64,000 nucleotides of DNA from Streptomyces scabichelini (GTDB lineage Bacteria > Actinomycetota > Actinomycetes > Streptomycetales > Streptomycetaceae), in contig NZ_JAAKZY010000027.1 of the NCBI RefSeq assembly GCF_011045015.1, positions 1 to 64,000 of the forward strand, given 5' to 3'. The notes under the pieces are model-generated. The model was not told the DNA's origin. It did not search any database and saw nothing but the letters and a program-made list of their open reading frames with translations. The position numbers were made by a program, and so were the translations under genes. Positions 57,407 through 64,000 of the stretch are shown in pieces (the first letter of the stretch is position 1; every line of letters starts with the position of its first letter).

Positions 57407-58623
57407 GCGAGTCGCTGCGGATCGTCCGGCTGGCCAACTTCGTCGCCCCCGCCTCGGGCGGTCTGCGGACCGCGCTGCGGGAGCTGGGCGCCGGTTACCG
57501 GGAGGCCGGGCACGAGCCCGTACTGATCGTGCCCGGCGAGCGCGCCACCGACCGCGAGACCGAGCAGGGCCGGGTGATCACGCTGCCCGGCCCTCTGCTG
57601 CCCGGAACCGGCGGCTATCGCGTGCTCACCGACAAGCGGCGTGTGTCCACCCTGCTGGCGGAGCTCGCGCCCGACCGGCTCGAGGTCTGTGACCGTACGA
57701 CGCTGCGCTGGACCGGCGTCTGGGCGCGGCGCGCCCGAGTACCCGCCGTGATGGTCTCCCACGAGACCGCCGACGGCGTACTGCGCACCTGGGGCCTGCC
57801 CGAAGGCATGGCCCGGCGGGCCTCCGACGCCCTCAACATCCGTACCGCGCACCACTACGCACGCGTGGTGTGCACCACGGAGTTCGCGGAGCGCGAGTTC
57901 GTCCGCATCGGGGCGCGCAATGTCGTACGCGCCCCGCTGGGCGTCGACCTGGAGGGCCGGCACCCCGCGCTGCGTGACCCGGGGCTACGGGCCCGGCACG
58001 CGCGCGTGGACGAGACGCTGCTGGTGATGTGTTCCCGGCTGTCCGTCGAGAAGCGGCCCGGCACCGCGCTGGACGCCCTGGAGGCGCTGCTGCGCCGTGG
58101 ACAGCGCGCGGTGCTCGTCGTCGCCGGTGACGGGCCGCTGCGGGCCAGGCTCGAACAGCGGGCGCGCGAGCGGCAGTTGCCTGTCGCCTTCCTCGGGCAT
58201 GTCGCCGACCGTGCGCTCCTCGGCGGTCTCCAGGCCTCCGCCGACGTGTGCCTGGCCCCCGGGCCCGCCGAGACCTTCGGGCTCGCCGCCCTCGAGGCGA
58301 TGGCCTGCGGCACGCCCGTCGTCGCCAGCGCCTCCTCCGCTCTCCCGGAGGTCGTCGGCTCCGCCGGAGCCACCGCCGCGGACAACGGAGAGTCCTTCGC
58401 GGACGCGGTGCGGCTGCTGCTGGACCGTCCCGAGAGCGAGCGCCGGGAGGCCGCACGCGCGCGTGCGGCCTGTTTCGGGTGGCCGGCCGCCGTCGAGGCG
58501 TTCCTCACGGCGCACGACGCGCCCGTACGCGCCGTCCGGCCGTCGTCACAGACGGGCACACCCGCGGAGCCGTCACAAACGGGCACCCCCTCGGAGCGAA
58601 GGGCTCGGGAGGGCGTCGTATGA
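57403..58623 (+). CDS. GT4-family glycosyltransferase (second)
   Basis: The 406-residue glycosyltransferase is a second GT-B enzyme: ANFVAPASGGLRTALRELGA near the N terminus, VCTTEFAEREF, and the donor site AETFGLAALEAMACGTPVVA. The start overlaps the previous stop (ATGA) and its own stop overlaps the SGNH hydrolase gene (ATGA). The last 40 residues are repetitive (SSQTGTPAEPSQTGTPSE). The two enzymes may act one after the other on the same glycolipid. Confidence 0.92.
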   Translation: MSESLRIVRLANFVAPASGGLRTALRELGAGYREAGHEPVLIVPGERATDRETEQGRVITLPGPLLPGTGGYRVLTDKRRVSTLLAELAPDRLEVCDRTTLRWTGVWARRARVPAVMVSHETADGVLRTWGLPEGMARRASDALNIRTAHHYARVVCTTEFAEREFVRIGARNVVRAPLGVDLEGRHPALRDPGLRARHARVDETLLVMCSRLSVEKRPGTALDALEALLRRGQRAVLVVAGDGPLRARLEQRARERQLPVAFLGHVADRALLGGLQASADVCLAPGPAETFGLAALEAMACGTPVVASASSALPEVVGSAGATAADNGESFADAVRLLLDRPESERREAARARAACFGWPAAVEAFLTAHDAPVRAVRPSSQTGTPAEPSQTGTPSERRAREGVV

Positions 58624-59477
58624 GACCCGTCCGGTTCGTGGCGCTGGGGGACTCCCTCACGGAAGGAGTGGGCGATCCCGTCGGTGAAGGGTGGCGCGGC
58701 TGGGCGGCGCTGCTCGCCGACGGGCTCGCCCCCGCCGACGCGCCCGTGGAGTTCGTCAACTTCGCGGTCAGCGGCGCCCAGACGCGAGACGTCCTGGAGC
58801 GTCAGACCCCGGCCGCGCTGGCCGTACGACCCGATGTCGCCTCGGTCGTCATCGGGGTCAACGACACCCTGAGGTGCACCTTCGACATCCACGCCGTGGC
58901 CGCGCGGCTCGACGAGGTGTACGCGGCGTTCACCGGACAGGGGGCGGTGCTCCTCACCGCCTGCCTGCCCGACCCCGGGGCGATGCTGGGGCTCCCCGGG
59001 GCGCTGGCCCGGCCGCTCGCACGGCGCCAGCGAGCTGTGAACGCCGTCGTGCACGCGCTCTCCGAGCGGTACGGCGCCGTCCATCTGCACGCCTCGCAGG
59101 GGGCGTGGCTCACGGACCGCGCGATGTGGAGCGCGGACCGGCTGCACCCCGGCGAGCGGGGGCACCGGCAGCTCGCCGTCCGCTTCCACGCGCTGCTCGC
59201 GGACGCGGGCATCGCGACGGGGTACACGCCTTCTCCCGAGCCCGAGTTCCCCGCGCCCACACGCTCGGCGAGTCTGTGGTGGCTGGCCACCGCGGGCACC
59301 GGGTGGGTGGCCCGCCGCTGCACCGACCTCCTGCCCCAGCTCCTCACCCTGGCCGCCGACGAGGTCCGCCACCGTGCCCGCGGCACCAGCGCCCGCCTCG
59401 ACGTGAGCACGTCCCATGCGGTGGCCTCGGCACTGGCGGCCTTGTCCGTGCCGACGGAGCAGGCGGGCGCGGCGTAG
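58620..59477 (+). CDS. SGNH/GDSL-type hydrolase
   Basis: The 285-residue hydrolase has the SGNH blocks: FVALGDSLTEG with the catalytic Ser, NFAVSGAQT with the oxyanion Gly, VVIGVNDT with Asn, and DRLHPGERGH with the catalytic Asp-His. These esterases act on lipids, acetyl groups or sugar esters. No signal peptide is seen, so it would work inside the cell. The ATG overlaps the stop of the second glycosyltransferase, making it the third gene of the trio. Its TAG stop is the first codon of repeat copy 4. Confidence 0.9.
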   Translation: MRPVRFVALGDSLTEGVGDPVGEGWRGWAALLADGLAPADAPVEFVNFAVSGAQTRDVLERQTPAALAVRPDVASVVIGVNDTLRCTFDIHAVAARLDEVYAAFTGQGAVLLTACLPDPGAMLGLPGALARPLARRQRAVNAVVHALSERYGAVHLHASQGAWLTDRAMWSADRLHPGERGHRQLAVRFHALLADAGIATGYTPSPEPEFPAPTRSASLWWLATAGTGWVARRCTDLLPQLLTLAADEVRHRARGTSARLDVSTSHAVASALAALSVPTEQAGAA

Positions 59478-59583
59478 GCGCTCCGCTGGAGATGCAGTTC
59501 GACTTCGACAGGCAGTTTGACGGCTGCGGGCCGTCCGTGGCTGGTCGCGCAGTTCCCCGCGCCCCTGACGGGGCGCGGTCCTG
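59475..59583 (+). repeat. Intergenic repeat, copy 4 (TAG-type)
   Basis: The copy begins at the TAG stop of the SGNH hydrolase gene (TAGGCGCTCCGCT). It has the core GTGGCTGGTCGCGCAGTTCC near 59538-59557 and ends with the hairpin GCGCCCC-tgac-GGGGCGC. It separates the SGNH gene from the convergent pxp operon. Confidence 0.9.
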
Positions 59584-59637
59584 CACCGGACTTCGGCAAG
59601 ACCGCTCAGCGGTCGTGAGTCCCTCCCGATGGCCTGG

Positions 59638-60507
59638 TCAACGGCGGCGTACGGCCACGAACCGTACCGGGGTCCCCGGTGCCGCCTGGGCCGTGGCGGG
59701 GAGGTCCTCGGCTCGGACGACGGCGATCACCGGGTAACCCCCGGTGGTCGGGTGGTCGGCGAGGAAGATGACGGGTCGTCCGTCCGGCGGGACCTGGATC
59801 GCGCCGAGGACCATGCCCTCGCTGGGGAGTTCGCCGGGGCGCGCCCGCTCCAGGGCGGGCCCCTCCGTGCGCAGGCCGATGCGGTTGCTCGCGGAGGACA
59901 CCCGGTACGTGTGCGTCGTGAGGGTGCGTACGGCCGCCGCCGTGAACCAGTCGGCGCGGGGGCCGAGCGTCACTCTGAGCACGAGTTCGGCGGGTGGGCC
60001 CGACTGTGCGGCGAGGTCCACGCGCGCGTGGGGGGCGGTCGGGCGTCCCAGAGGGAGCACCATCCCGTCGGTCAGGGGCGGTGGGCCGAGGCCCGACAGC
60101 AGGTCCGTCGACCGGCTGCCGAGCACGGGCTCGACGGCCACCCCGCCCGACACGCCGACGTAGCTGCGTACTCCGGAGACCGCCGTCCCCACCGACAGCA
60201 GTGCCCCGCCGGGGACGTGCACCGGTGCTCCCCAGGCGACCGGGCGCCCGTCCACGAAGACGGGGCACGGGGCCCCGCCGACCGCGACGGTGACCGCCGA
60301 ACGCGGCCGTACGGCACAGCCGTTGAGCGTCGTCTCCAGGACGGCCGCCTCGGGCGGGTTGCCGACGAGACGGTTCACCAGGGCGGCGGCGGGCCCGTCC
60401 AGCGCGCCGGAGCGCGGTACGCCCAGGTGGGCATGGCCGGGGCGCCCCTGGTCCTGCACGGTGGTCAGCGCCCCGGCCCGTACGACGGCGAGAGCACGGT
60501 CCGTCAT
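59638..60507 (-). CDS. pxpC: 5-Oxoprolinase subunit C
   Basis: The 289-residue protein is the biotin-dependent carboxyltransferase-like subunit of the prokaryotic 5-oxoprolinase PxpABC, also known as KipA or allophanate hydrolase subunit 2-like. Typical segments are GALTTVQDQGRPGHAHLGVP at the start, SYVGVSGGVAVEPVLGSRST and IFLADHPTTGGYPVIAVV near the end. With PxpA and PxpB it hydrolyses 5-oxo-L-proline to glutamate at the cost of ATP. The ATG overlaps the pxpB stop by 4 bases. It is the last gene of the leftward operon. Confidence 0.92.
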   Translation of the reverse strand: MTDRALAVVRAGALTTVQDQGRPGHAHLGVPRSGALDGPAAALVNRLVGNPPEAAVLETTLNGCAVRPRSAVTVAVGGAPCPVFVDGRPVAWGAPVHVPGGALLSVGTAVSGVRSYVGVSGGVAVEPVLGSRSTDLLSGLGPPPLTDGMVLPLGRPTAPHARVDLAAQSGPPAELVLRVTLGPRADWFTAAAVRTLTTHTYRVSSASNRIGLRTEGPALERARPGELPSEGMVLGAIQVPPDGRPVIFLADHPTTGGYPVIAVVRAEDLPATAQAAPGTPVRFVAVRRR

Positions 60508-61121
60508 GAGGGGCCGACAGGGACGAAGCGGACCCGGGTGCCGGGGGACAGCAACGCGGCGGGCACGCGCGCGTGGTCCCACAGAACGGCGTCCGTCGTG
60601 CCGATCAACTGCCAGCCGCCCGGCGACGGACGCGGGTACACGCCCGTGTACGGGCCCGCGAGCCCCACGGCACCCGCCGGGACGGTCGTACGAGGCGTCG
60701 CGTGGCGCGGCACGCCGTAGCGGGCCGGGAGCCCGGTCAGGTAGCCGAAGCCCGGGGCGAACCCGCAGAAGGCGACGCGGAATTCGGCCGCCGCGTGGAT
60801 CCGCGCCACTTCGTGTGCGGGCACGTCCCAGTGGGCGGCGACGTCTGCGAGGTCGGGGCCGTCGTAGCGGACGGGGATCTCGACGACCTCCTCCGCGCGC
60901 GGGGGAGCGGGCGGCACCTGCGAGGCGGTCAGCCGGGCCGCCAGGCGGGCGGGGTCGTCGAGGCCGTCCAGGAGGACCGTACGGGCCGCGGGGACGATCT
61001 CCCGTACCGAGAGGGAGCCCTCCGCGCGGCGACGCAGCAGATCCGCGTGCAGGGCCTGCGCCTCCTCGTCCGTCGAGACCTCGACGAGCAGAGCCCGGTC
61101 GCCGACCGGCAGTGCCCTCAT
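60504..61121 (-). CDS. pxpB: 5-Oxoprolinase subunit B
   Basis: The 205-residue protein matches PxpB/KipI (allophanate hydrolase subunit 1-like). MRALPVGDRALLVEV opens the protein, and the highly conserved block FRVAFCGFAPGFGYLTGLP is followed by RTTVPAGAVGLAGPYTGVYP and SPGGWQLIGTT. The subunit works with PxpA and PxpC. The ATG overlaps pxpA by 4 bases and its stop overlaps pxpC by 4 bases, so the three are translationally coupled. Confidence 0.93.
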   Translation of the reverse strand: MRALPVGDRALLVEVSTDEEAQALHADLLRRRAEGSLSVREIVPAARTVLLDGLDDPARLAARLTASQVPPAPPRAEEVVEIPVRYDGPDLADVAAHWDVPAHEVARIHAAAEFRVAFCGFAPGFGYLTGLPARYGVPRHATPRTTVPAGAVGLAGPYTGVYPRPSPGGWQLIGTTDAVLWDHARVPAALLSPGTRVRFVPVGPS

Positions 61122-61876
61122 GCGAAGGCCTCCACGCGGACGCCCGACTCCTCGAGCCCCTTACGGACCCGGCGGGCCAGATCGACCGCGCCGGGTGTGT
61201 CGCCGTGCAGGCACAAGGAGCGTGCGCGTACCGCGATGTCCCGCCCGGAGTGAGCCGTGACCACGCCGAAACGGGCCAGGTTCGTCGAGCGTTCCACGAC
61301 GGCATCGGGGTCGGTGATCACCGCTCCTTCCTGACCACGCGGCACGAGCGTGCCCTCCTGTGTGTAGGCCCGGTCCGCGAACGCCTCGGTGACGACCGGG
61401 AGTCCGGCCTTCTCGGCCACGTCGAGGAAGCGCGATCCGGGCAGCCCGAGAACGGGCAGCGTGGCGTCCGCGAGGAGCACTCCGTCGACCACCGCGCCGG
61501 CCTGCTCCTCGTCGTGCACCACCCGGTTGTAGAGCGCGCCGTGCGGCTTCACGTACGCCACACGCGCGCCCGCCGCGCGCGTGAAGACCTCCAAGGCGCC
61601 GATCTGGTACGCCACTTCGGCCGCCAGCTCGTCGGGCGGCACATCCATCGCGCGCCGCCCGAAGCCCGCCAGGTCGCGGTAGGAGACCTGGGCGCCGATC
61701 CGTACGCCGCGCTCGGCAGCCAGCTCGCACACCCGCCGCATGGTGGCCGCGTCCCCGGCGTGGAAGCCGCAGGCCACGTTGGCGCTGGTGACGACGGACA
61801 GCAGCCCTTCGTCGTCGGTCAGGCGCCAGCGGCCGAAGCCCTCGCCTAGGTCGGCGTTCAGATCGATCGAGGTCAT
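61118..61876 (-). CDS. pxpA: 5-Oxoprolinase subunit A (LamB/YcsF family)
   Basis: The 252-residue protein is PxpA: IDLNADLGEGFGRW at the N terminus, TSANVACGFHAGDAATMRRV and VAYVKPHGALYN are family hallmarks. The fold is a TIM-barrel-like LamB/YcsF domain that carries the 5-oxoproline-binding part of the complex. It overlaps pxpB, and the cyclase gene ends 20 bases upstream. Confidence 0.95.
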   Translation of the reverse strand: MTSIDLNADLGEGFGRWRLTDDEGLLSVVTSANVACGFHAGDAATMRRVCELAAERGVRIGAQVSYRDLAGFGRRAMDVPPDELAAEVAYQIGALEVFTRAAGARVAYVKPHGALYNRVVHDEEQAGAVVDGVLLADATLPVLGLPGSRFLDVAEKAGLPVVTEAFADRAYTQEGTLVPRGQEGAVITDPDAVVERSTNLARFGVVTAHSGRDIAVRARSLCLHGDTPGAVDLARRVRKGLEESGVRVEAFA

Positions 61877-61896
61877 GGAGATGTCAGTTCCTCCTG

Positions 61897-62727
61897 TCAG
61901 GCCACGCGGTACTGCTCGTCGCGGGCGTCGGTGATGAACATCTGGCCCGGTGCGTGGGTGATCGCGAACGGCGGGCGCGAGGCCATCACCGCGGCCTGGG
62001 GTGTCACACCGCAGGCCCAGAACACCGGGATGTCGCCTGGCTCGGCGTCCACGGGATCGCCGAAGTCGGGGCGCTGGAGATCCTCGATGCCGAGCCCGCC
62101 CGGGTCACCGCAGTACACCGGACTGCCGTGCACCGCGGGCAGCAGGCTCGTCTCCCGGATCGCCGTGGGCAGGCACTCGGGCGGCACCGGGCGCATCGAC
62201 ACCACCATGGGGCCGTGCAGCCGCCCCGCCGGACGGCACTGACGGCTCGTCACGTACATGGACACGTTGCGTCCCTGCTCGAGGTGGCGCAGCGGCACGC
62301 CCGCCTCGGTCAGCGCCCACTCGAAGGTGAAGCTGCACCCGATGAGGAACGACACGAGGTCGTCGCGCCAGTGGGCCACCACGTCCGTGGGTTCGTCGGT
62401 CAGCTCGCCGTGCTCCCACACCCGGTAGCGCGGCAGATCGGTGCGCAGATCCGCGTCGGGGGCCAGGACGGTCGTCCAGGAGCCGGCGTCGGTGACGTCG
62501 AGCACCGGGCAGGGCTTCGGGTTGCGCTGGCAGAACAGCAGCATGTCGTACGCCCAGTCGGCGGGCACCGAGATCAGGTTGGCCTGGGTGTGGCCGGCCG
62601 CGCAGCCCGCGGTGGGGCCCGACACGCCCGAACGGAAGCGTGAGCGCGCCTCCTTGGGGCTCCACGCGTGCGCGTGGCCGTCGAGATGGGCCGGGGCGCG
62701 GTTCTGCGTACTTGACGGTCGGTTCAC
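61897..62727 (-). CDS. DUF1445 D-glutamate cyclase-like (YcsI/hydro-lyase family)
   Basis: The 276-residue protein belongs to the DUF1445 family (annotated putative hydro-lyase; B. subtilis YcsI), whose studied members cyclise D-glutamate to 5-oxo-D-proline. Recognisable segments are [40 protein letters not shown] and [20 protein letters not shown]. The GTG start has AAGGAA upstream and overlaps the MFS stop by 4 bases. In Bacillus the homologue also sits in the operon of pxpA, pxpB and pxpC, so the link to 5-oxoproline metabolism is well supported. Confidence 0.9.
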   Translation of the reverse strand: MNRPSSTQNRAPAHLDGHAHAWSPKEARSRFRSGVSGPTAGCAAGHTQANLISVPADWAYDMLLFCQRNPKPCPVLDVTDAGSWTTVLAPDADLRTDLPRYRVWEHGELTDEPTDVVAHWRDDLVSFLIGCSFTFEWALTEAGVPLRHLEQGRNVSMYVTSRQCRPAGRLHGPMVVSMRPVPPECLPTAIRETSLLPAVHGSPVYCGDPGGLGIEDLQRPDFGDPVDAEPGDIPVFWACGVTPQAAVMASRPPFAITHAPGQMFITDARDEQYRVA

Positions 62728-64000
62728 AGCAGTTCCTTCCCGCGTGTCTCGGGCAGCCCGAGCAGGGCCAGTGCCGCGAGACCGTAGCCGATCGCGCCGA
62801 AGACCAGCGCACCGCCGACGCCCCAGCTGTCGGCCAGGAAGCCGACCAGCGTCGGGAAGACGGCACCCACGGCGCGGCCGGTGTTGTACGTGAAGCCCTG
62901 CCCCGTGCCGCGCACCGCCGTCGGGTACAGCTCGCTGAGGAACGAACCGAAGCCGCTGAAGATCGCCGACATGCAGAAGCCGAGGGGGAAACCGAGCACG
63001 AGGACAAGGGTGTTGGCGCCGCTCGGGATGTTCGCGTAGGCCAGGATGCAGACGGCCGAGAGGACCGCGAAGAGCAGGATGTTGCGTTTGCGGCCCAGCC
63101 TGTCGGTGAGATAACCGCCCGTCAGATAGCCGATGAAGGCCCCGGAGATCAGGAACGTCAGGTAACCGCCGGTGCCGACGACGGACAGTCCGCGGTCCGT
63201 CTTCAGGTACGTGGGAACCCAGGTGGCCAGCGTGTAGTAGCCGCCCTGGACGCCTGTGGAGAGCAGGACTGCGAACACCGTCGTCCGCAGCAGTCCGGGT
63301 GCCTCGGCCGTGCCCGGTTTGAAGATCGCCGCGAACGAGCCCTTCTCGGGGCTCTCCTTGCGGCGCCGGGCCGCCTCCGGGGCGTCCTTCACCTGACGGC
63401 GCACCCAGACGACGAGCAGGGCCGGCAGCGCCCCGGTCCAGAACATGACGCGCCAGGCGATGTCCTCGTCCACGTACTGGAAGACCAGCGTGTAGACGAT
63501 CACGGCGAGCCCCCAGCCGACGGCCCAGGAGCTCTGGATCGCGCCGAGCGTGCGCCCCCGGTGCTTCGGGCTCGCGTACTCGGCGACCAGGATCGCGCCG
63601 ACCGCCCACTCACCGCCGAAACCGAGCCCCTGAAGGGCCCGGAACACCAGCAGCGTCTCGTAGTTGGGCGCGAAGCCGCAGGCCACGGTGAAGACCGCGT
63701 ACGTGATCACCGTGATCATCAGGGCCTTGACGCGCCCGATCCGGTCCGCGATCACGCCCGCCGCGGCGCCGCCGATCGCGGAGACGACCAGCGTGACGGT
63801 CGTGAACAGCCCGGTCTGGCCGCTGTTGAGGCCGAAGTACGCCGCCAGCGCCACCATGCTCAGCGGCAGCGTGAAGTAGTCGTACGAGTCCAGGGCATAG
63901 CCGCCGAACGCGCCGCCGAAGGCACGGCGGCCACGCGGACCCAGGGCCCGCAGCCAGGCGAACGCGCCCTCGTCGTCGGTGGGTCCACCCGATCCGGGGC
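62724..64000 (-). CDS. MFS transporter, start beyond the window
   Basis: The gene is cut by the right edge. Read leftward from 64000, the frame is open through [20 protein letters not shown] and [20 protein letters not shown], a typical first-helix region of the metabolite-H+ symporter/sialate group, and ends at 62724. At least 424 residues and about 12 helices are visible, with [17 protein letters not shown] in the 2-3 loop and [20 protein letters not shown]. Overlap with the cyclase gene makes it part of the 5-oxoproline operon; uptake of 5-oxoproline, glutamate or a related acid is inferred. The internal methionine at 63857 is not the start. Confidence 0.88.
   Translation of the reverse strand, partial: PGSGGPTDDEGAFAWLRALGPRGRRAFGGAFGGYALDSYDYFTLPLSMVALAAYFGLNSGQTGLFTTVTLVVSAIGGAAAGVIADRIGRVKALMITVITYAVFTVACGFAPNYETLLVFRALQGLGFGGEWAVGAILVAEYASPKHRGRTLGAIQSSWAVGWGLAVIVYTLVFQYVDEDIAWRVMFWTGALPALLVVWVRRQVKDAPEAARRRKESPEKGSFAAIFKPGTAEAPGLLRTTVFAVLLSTGVQGGYYTLATWVPTYLKTDRGLSVVGTGGYLTFLISGAFIGYLTGGYLTDRLGRKRNILLFAVLSAVCILAYANIPSGANTLVLVLGFPLGFCMSAIFSGFGSFLSELYPTAVRGTGQGFTYNTGRAVGAVFPTLVGFLADSWGVGGALVFGAIGYGLAALALLGLPETRGKELL

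Noticed and set aside
63855..63857. ATG at 63857 as start of the last MFS gene
   Set aside because: The frame stays open to the right edge and encodes the family's first helix ([10 protein letters not shown]), so the gene begins outside the window.

Overview
The window is a stretch of actinomycete chromosome, almost certainly Streptomyces. The evidence is a GC content near 70 percent, coding regions with G or C in nearly every third position, many GTG starts, only two TTA codons that I could find, RbpA with a sigma-R type promoter, DasR-like boxes at a chitinase promoter, and an ECF41 sigma factor. I annotate 62 protein genes, one FMN riboswitch, several terminators and candidate operators, and four copies of an intergenic repeat. 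I saw no rRNA, tRNA, CRISPR array, insertion sequence or phage gene. Gene order and composition look like core chromosome with small accessory insertions.

Layout. 1-2014: amino-acid permease with an Lrp-type regulator. 2015-8506: a GntR/UTRA regulator divergent from a complete ABC importer (lipoprotein, two permeases, ATPase), followed by an unusual HAD phosphatase fused to an endonuclease/exonuclease/phosphatase domain. 8508-10361: MFS exporter with a TTA codon, and a small secreted protein. 10628-13343: a nitrilase-family amidase and an amine-oxidase-like flavoenzyme that may form a two-step route from an aromatic amino acid to its acetic acid. 13424-19969: F420-type oxidoreductase, DUF5995 protein, GH6 glucanase, erythromycin-esterase-like enzyme with a two-headed MerR regulator, and an alginate-lyase-like enzyme. 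20031-22558: MFS and ROK repressor around a perfect inverted repeat. 22661-24823: ECF41 sigma factor with its NAD-binding partner gene.

25119-30272: a riboflavin operon (ribE, ribM, ribBA, ribH) behind an FMN riboswitch. It runs on without a visible break into hisE, hisG and a small PH-like membrane protein, up to a strong terminator. 30420-34745: two CNNM-type transporters and an EccA-like AAA ATPase. 35182-44397: kinase-like P-loop protein, C39-like secreted protein, TTA-containing TetR regulator, GH18 chitinase with a DasR-type promoter, acyl-CoA dehydrogenase, small proteins, a second Lrp regulator and an amidohydrolase. 44911-50093: ppm1-fxsA convergent to rbpA, then a UMF1-type MFS, a GDPD and a YczE-like membrane protein. 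The last of these is divergent from a MocR regulator (50196-51695).

51771-64000: an FtsK-like membrane protein whose Walker A lacks its lysine, a 64-residue membrane protein, ankyrin and HEAT-repeat proteins, an overlapping glycosyltransferase-glycosyltransferase-SGNH hydrolase trio, and a leftward 5-oxoprolinase operon (MFS, DUF1445 cyclase, pxpA, pxpB, pxpC) that runs off the right edge.

The most unusual non-genic signal is a repeat of about 100 bp present four times. Each copy lies at the 3' end of a gene in the same orientation. Three copies begin exactly at the host gene's TAG stop codon; the fourth is entered in another frame and supplies the last residues of the protein. A second strong signal is a DasR-type chitinase promoter that occurs twice, once before the chitinase and once as an orphan that reads into a perfect hairpin about 30 bp later.
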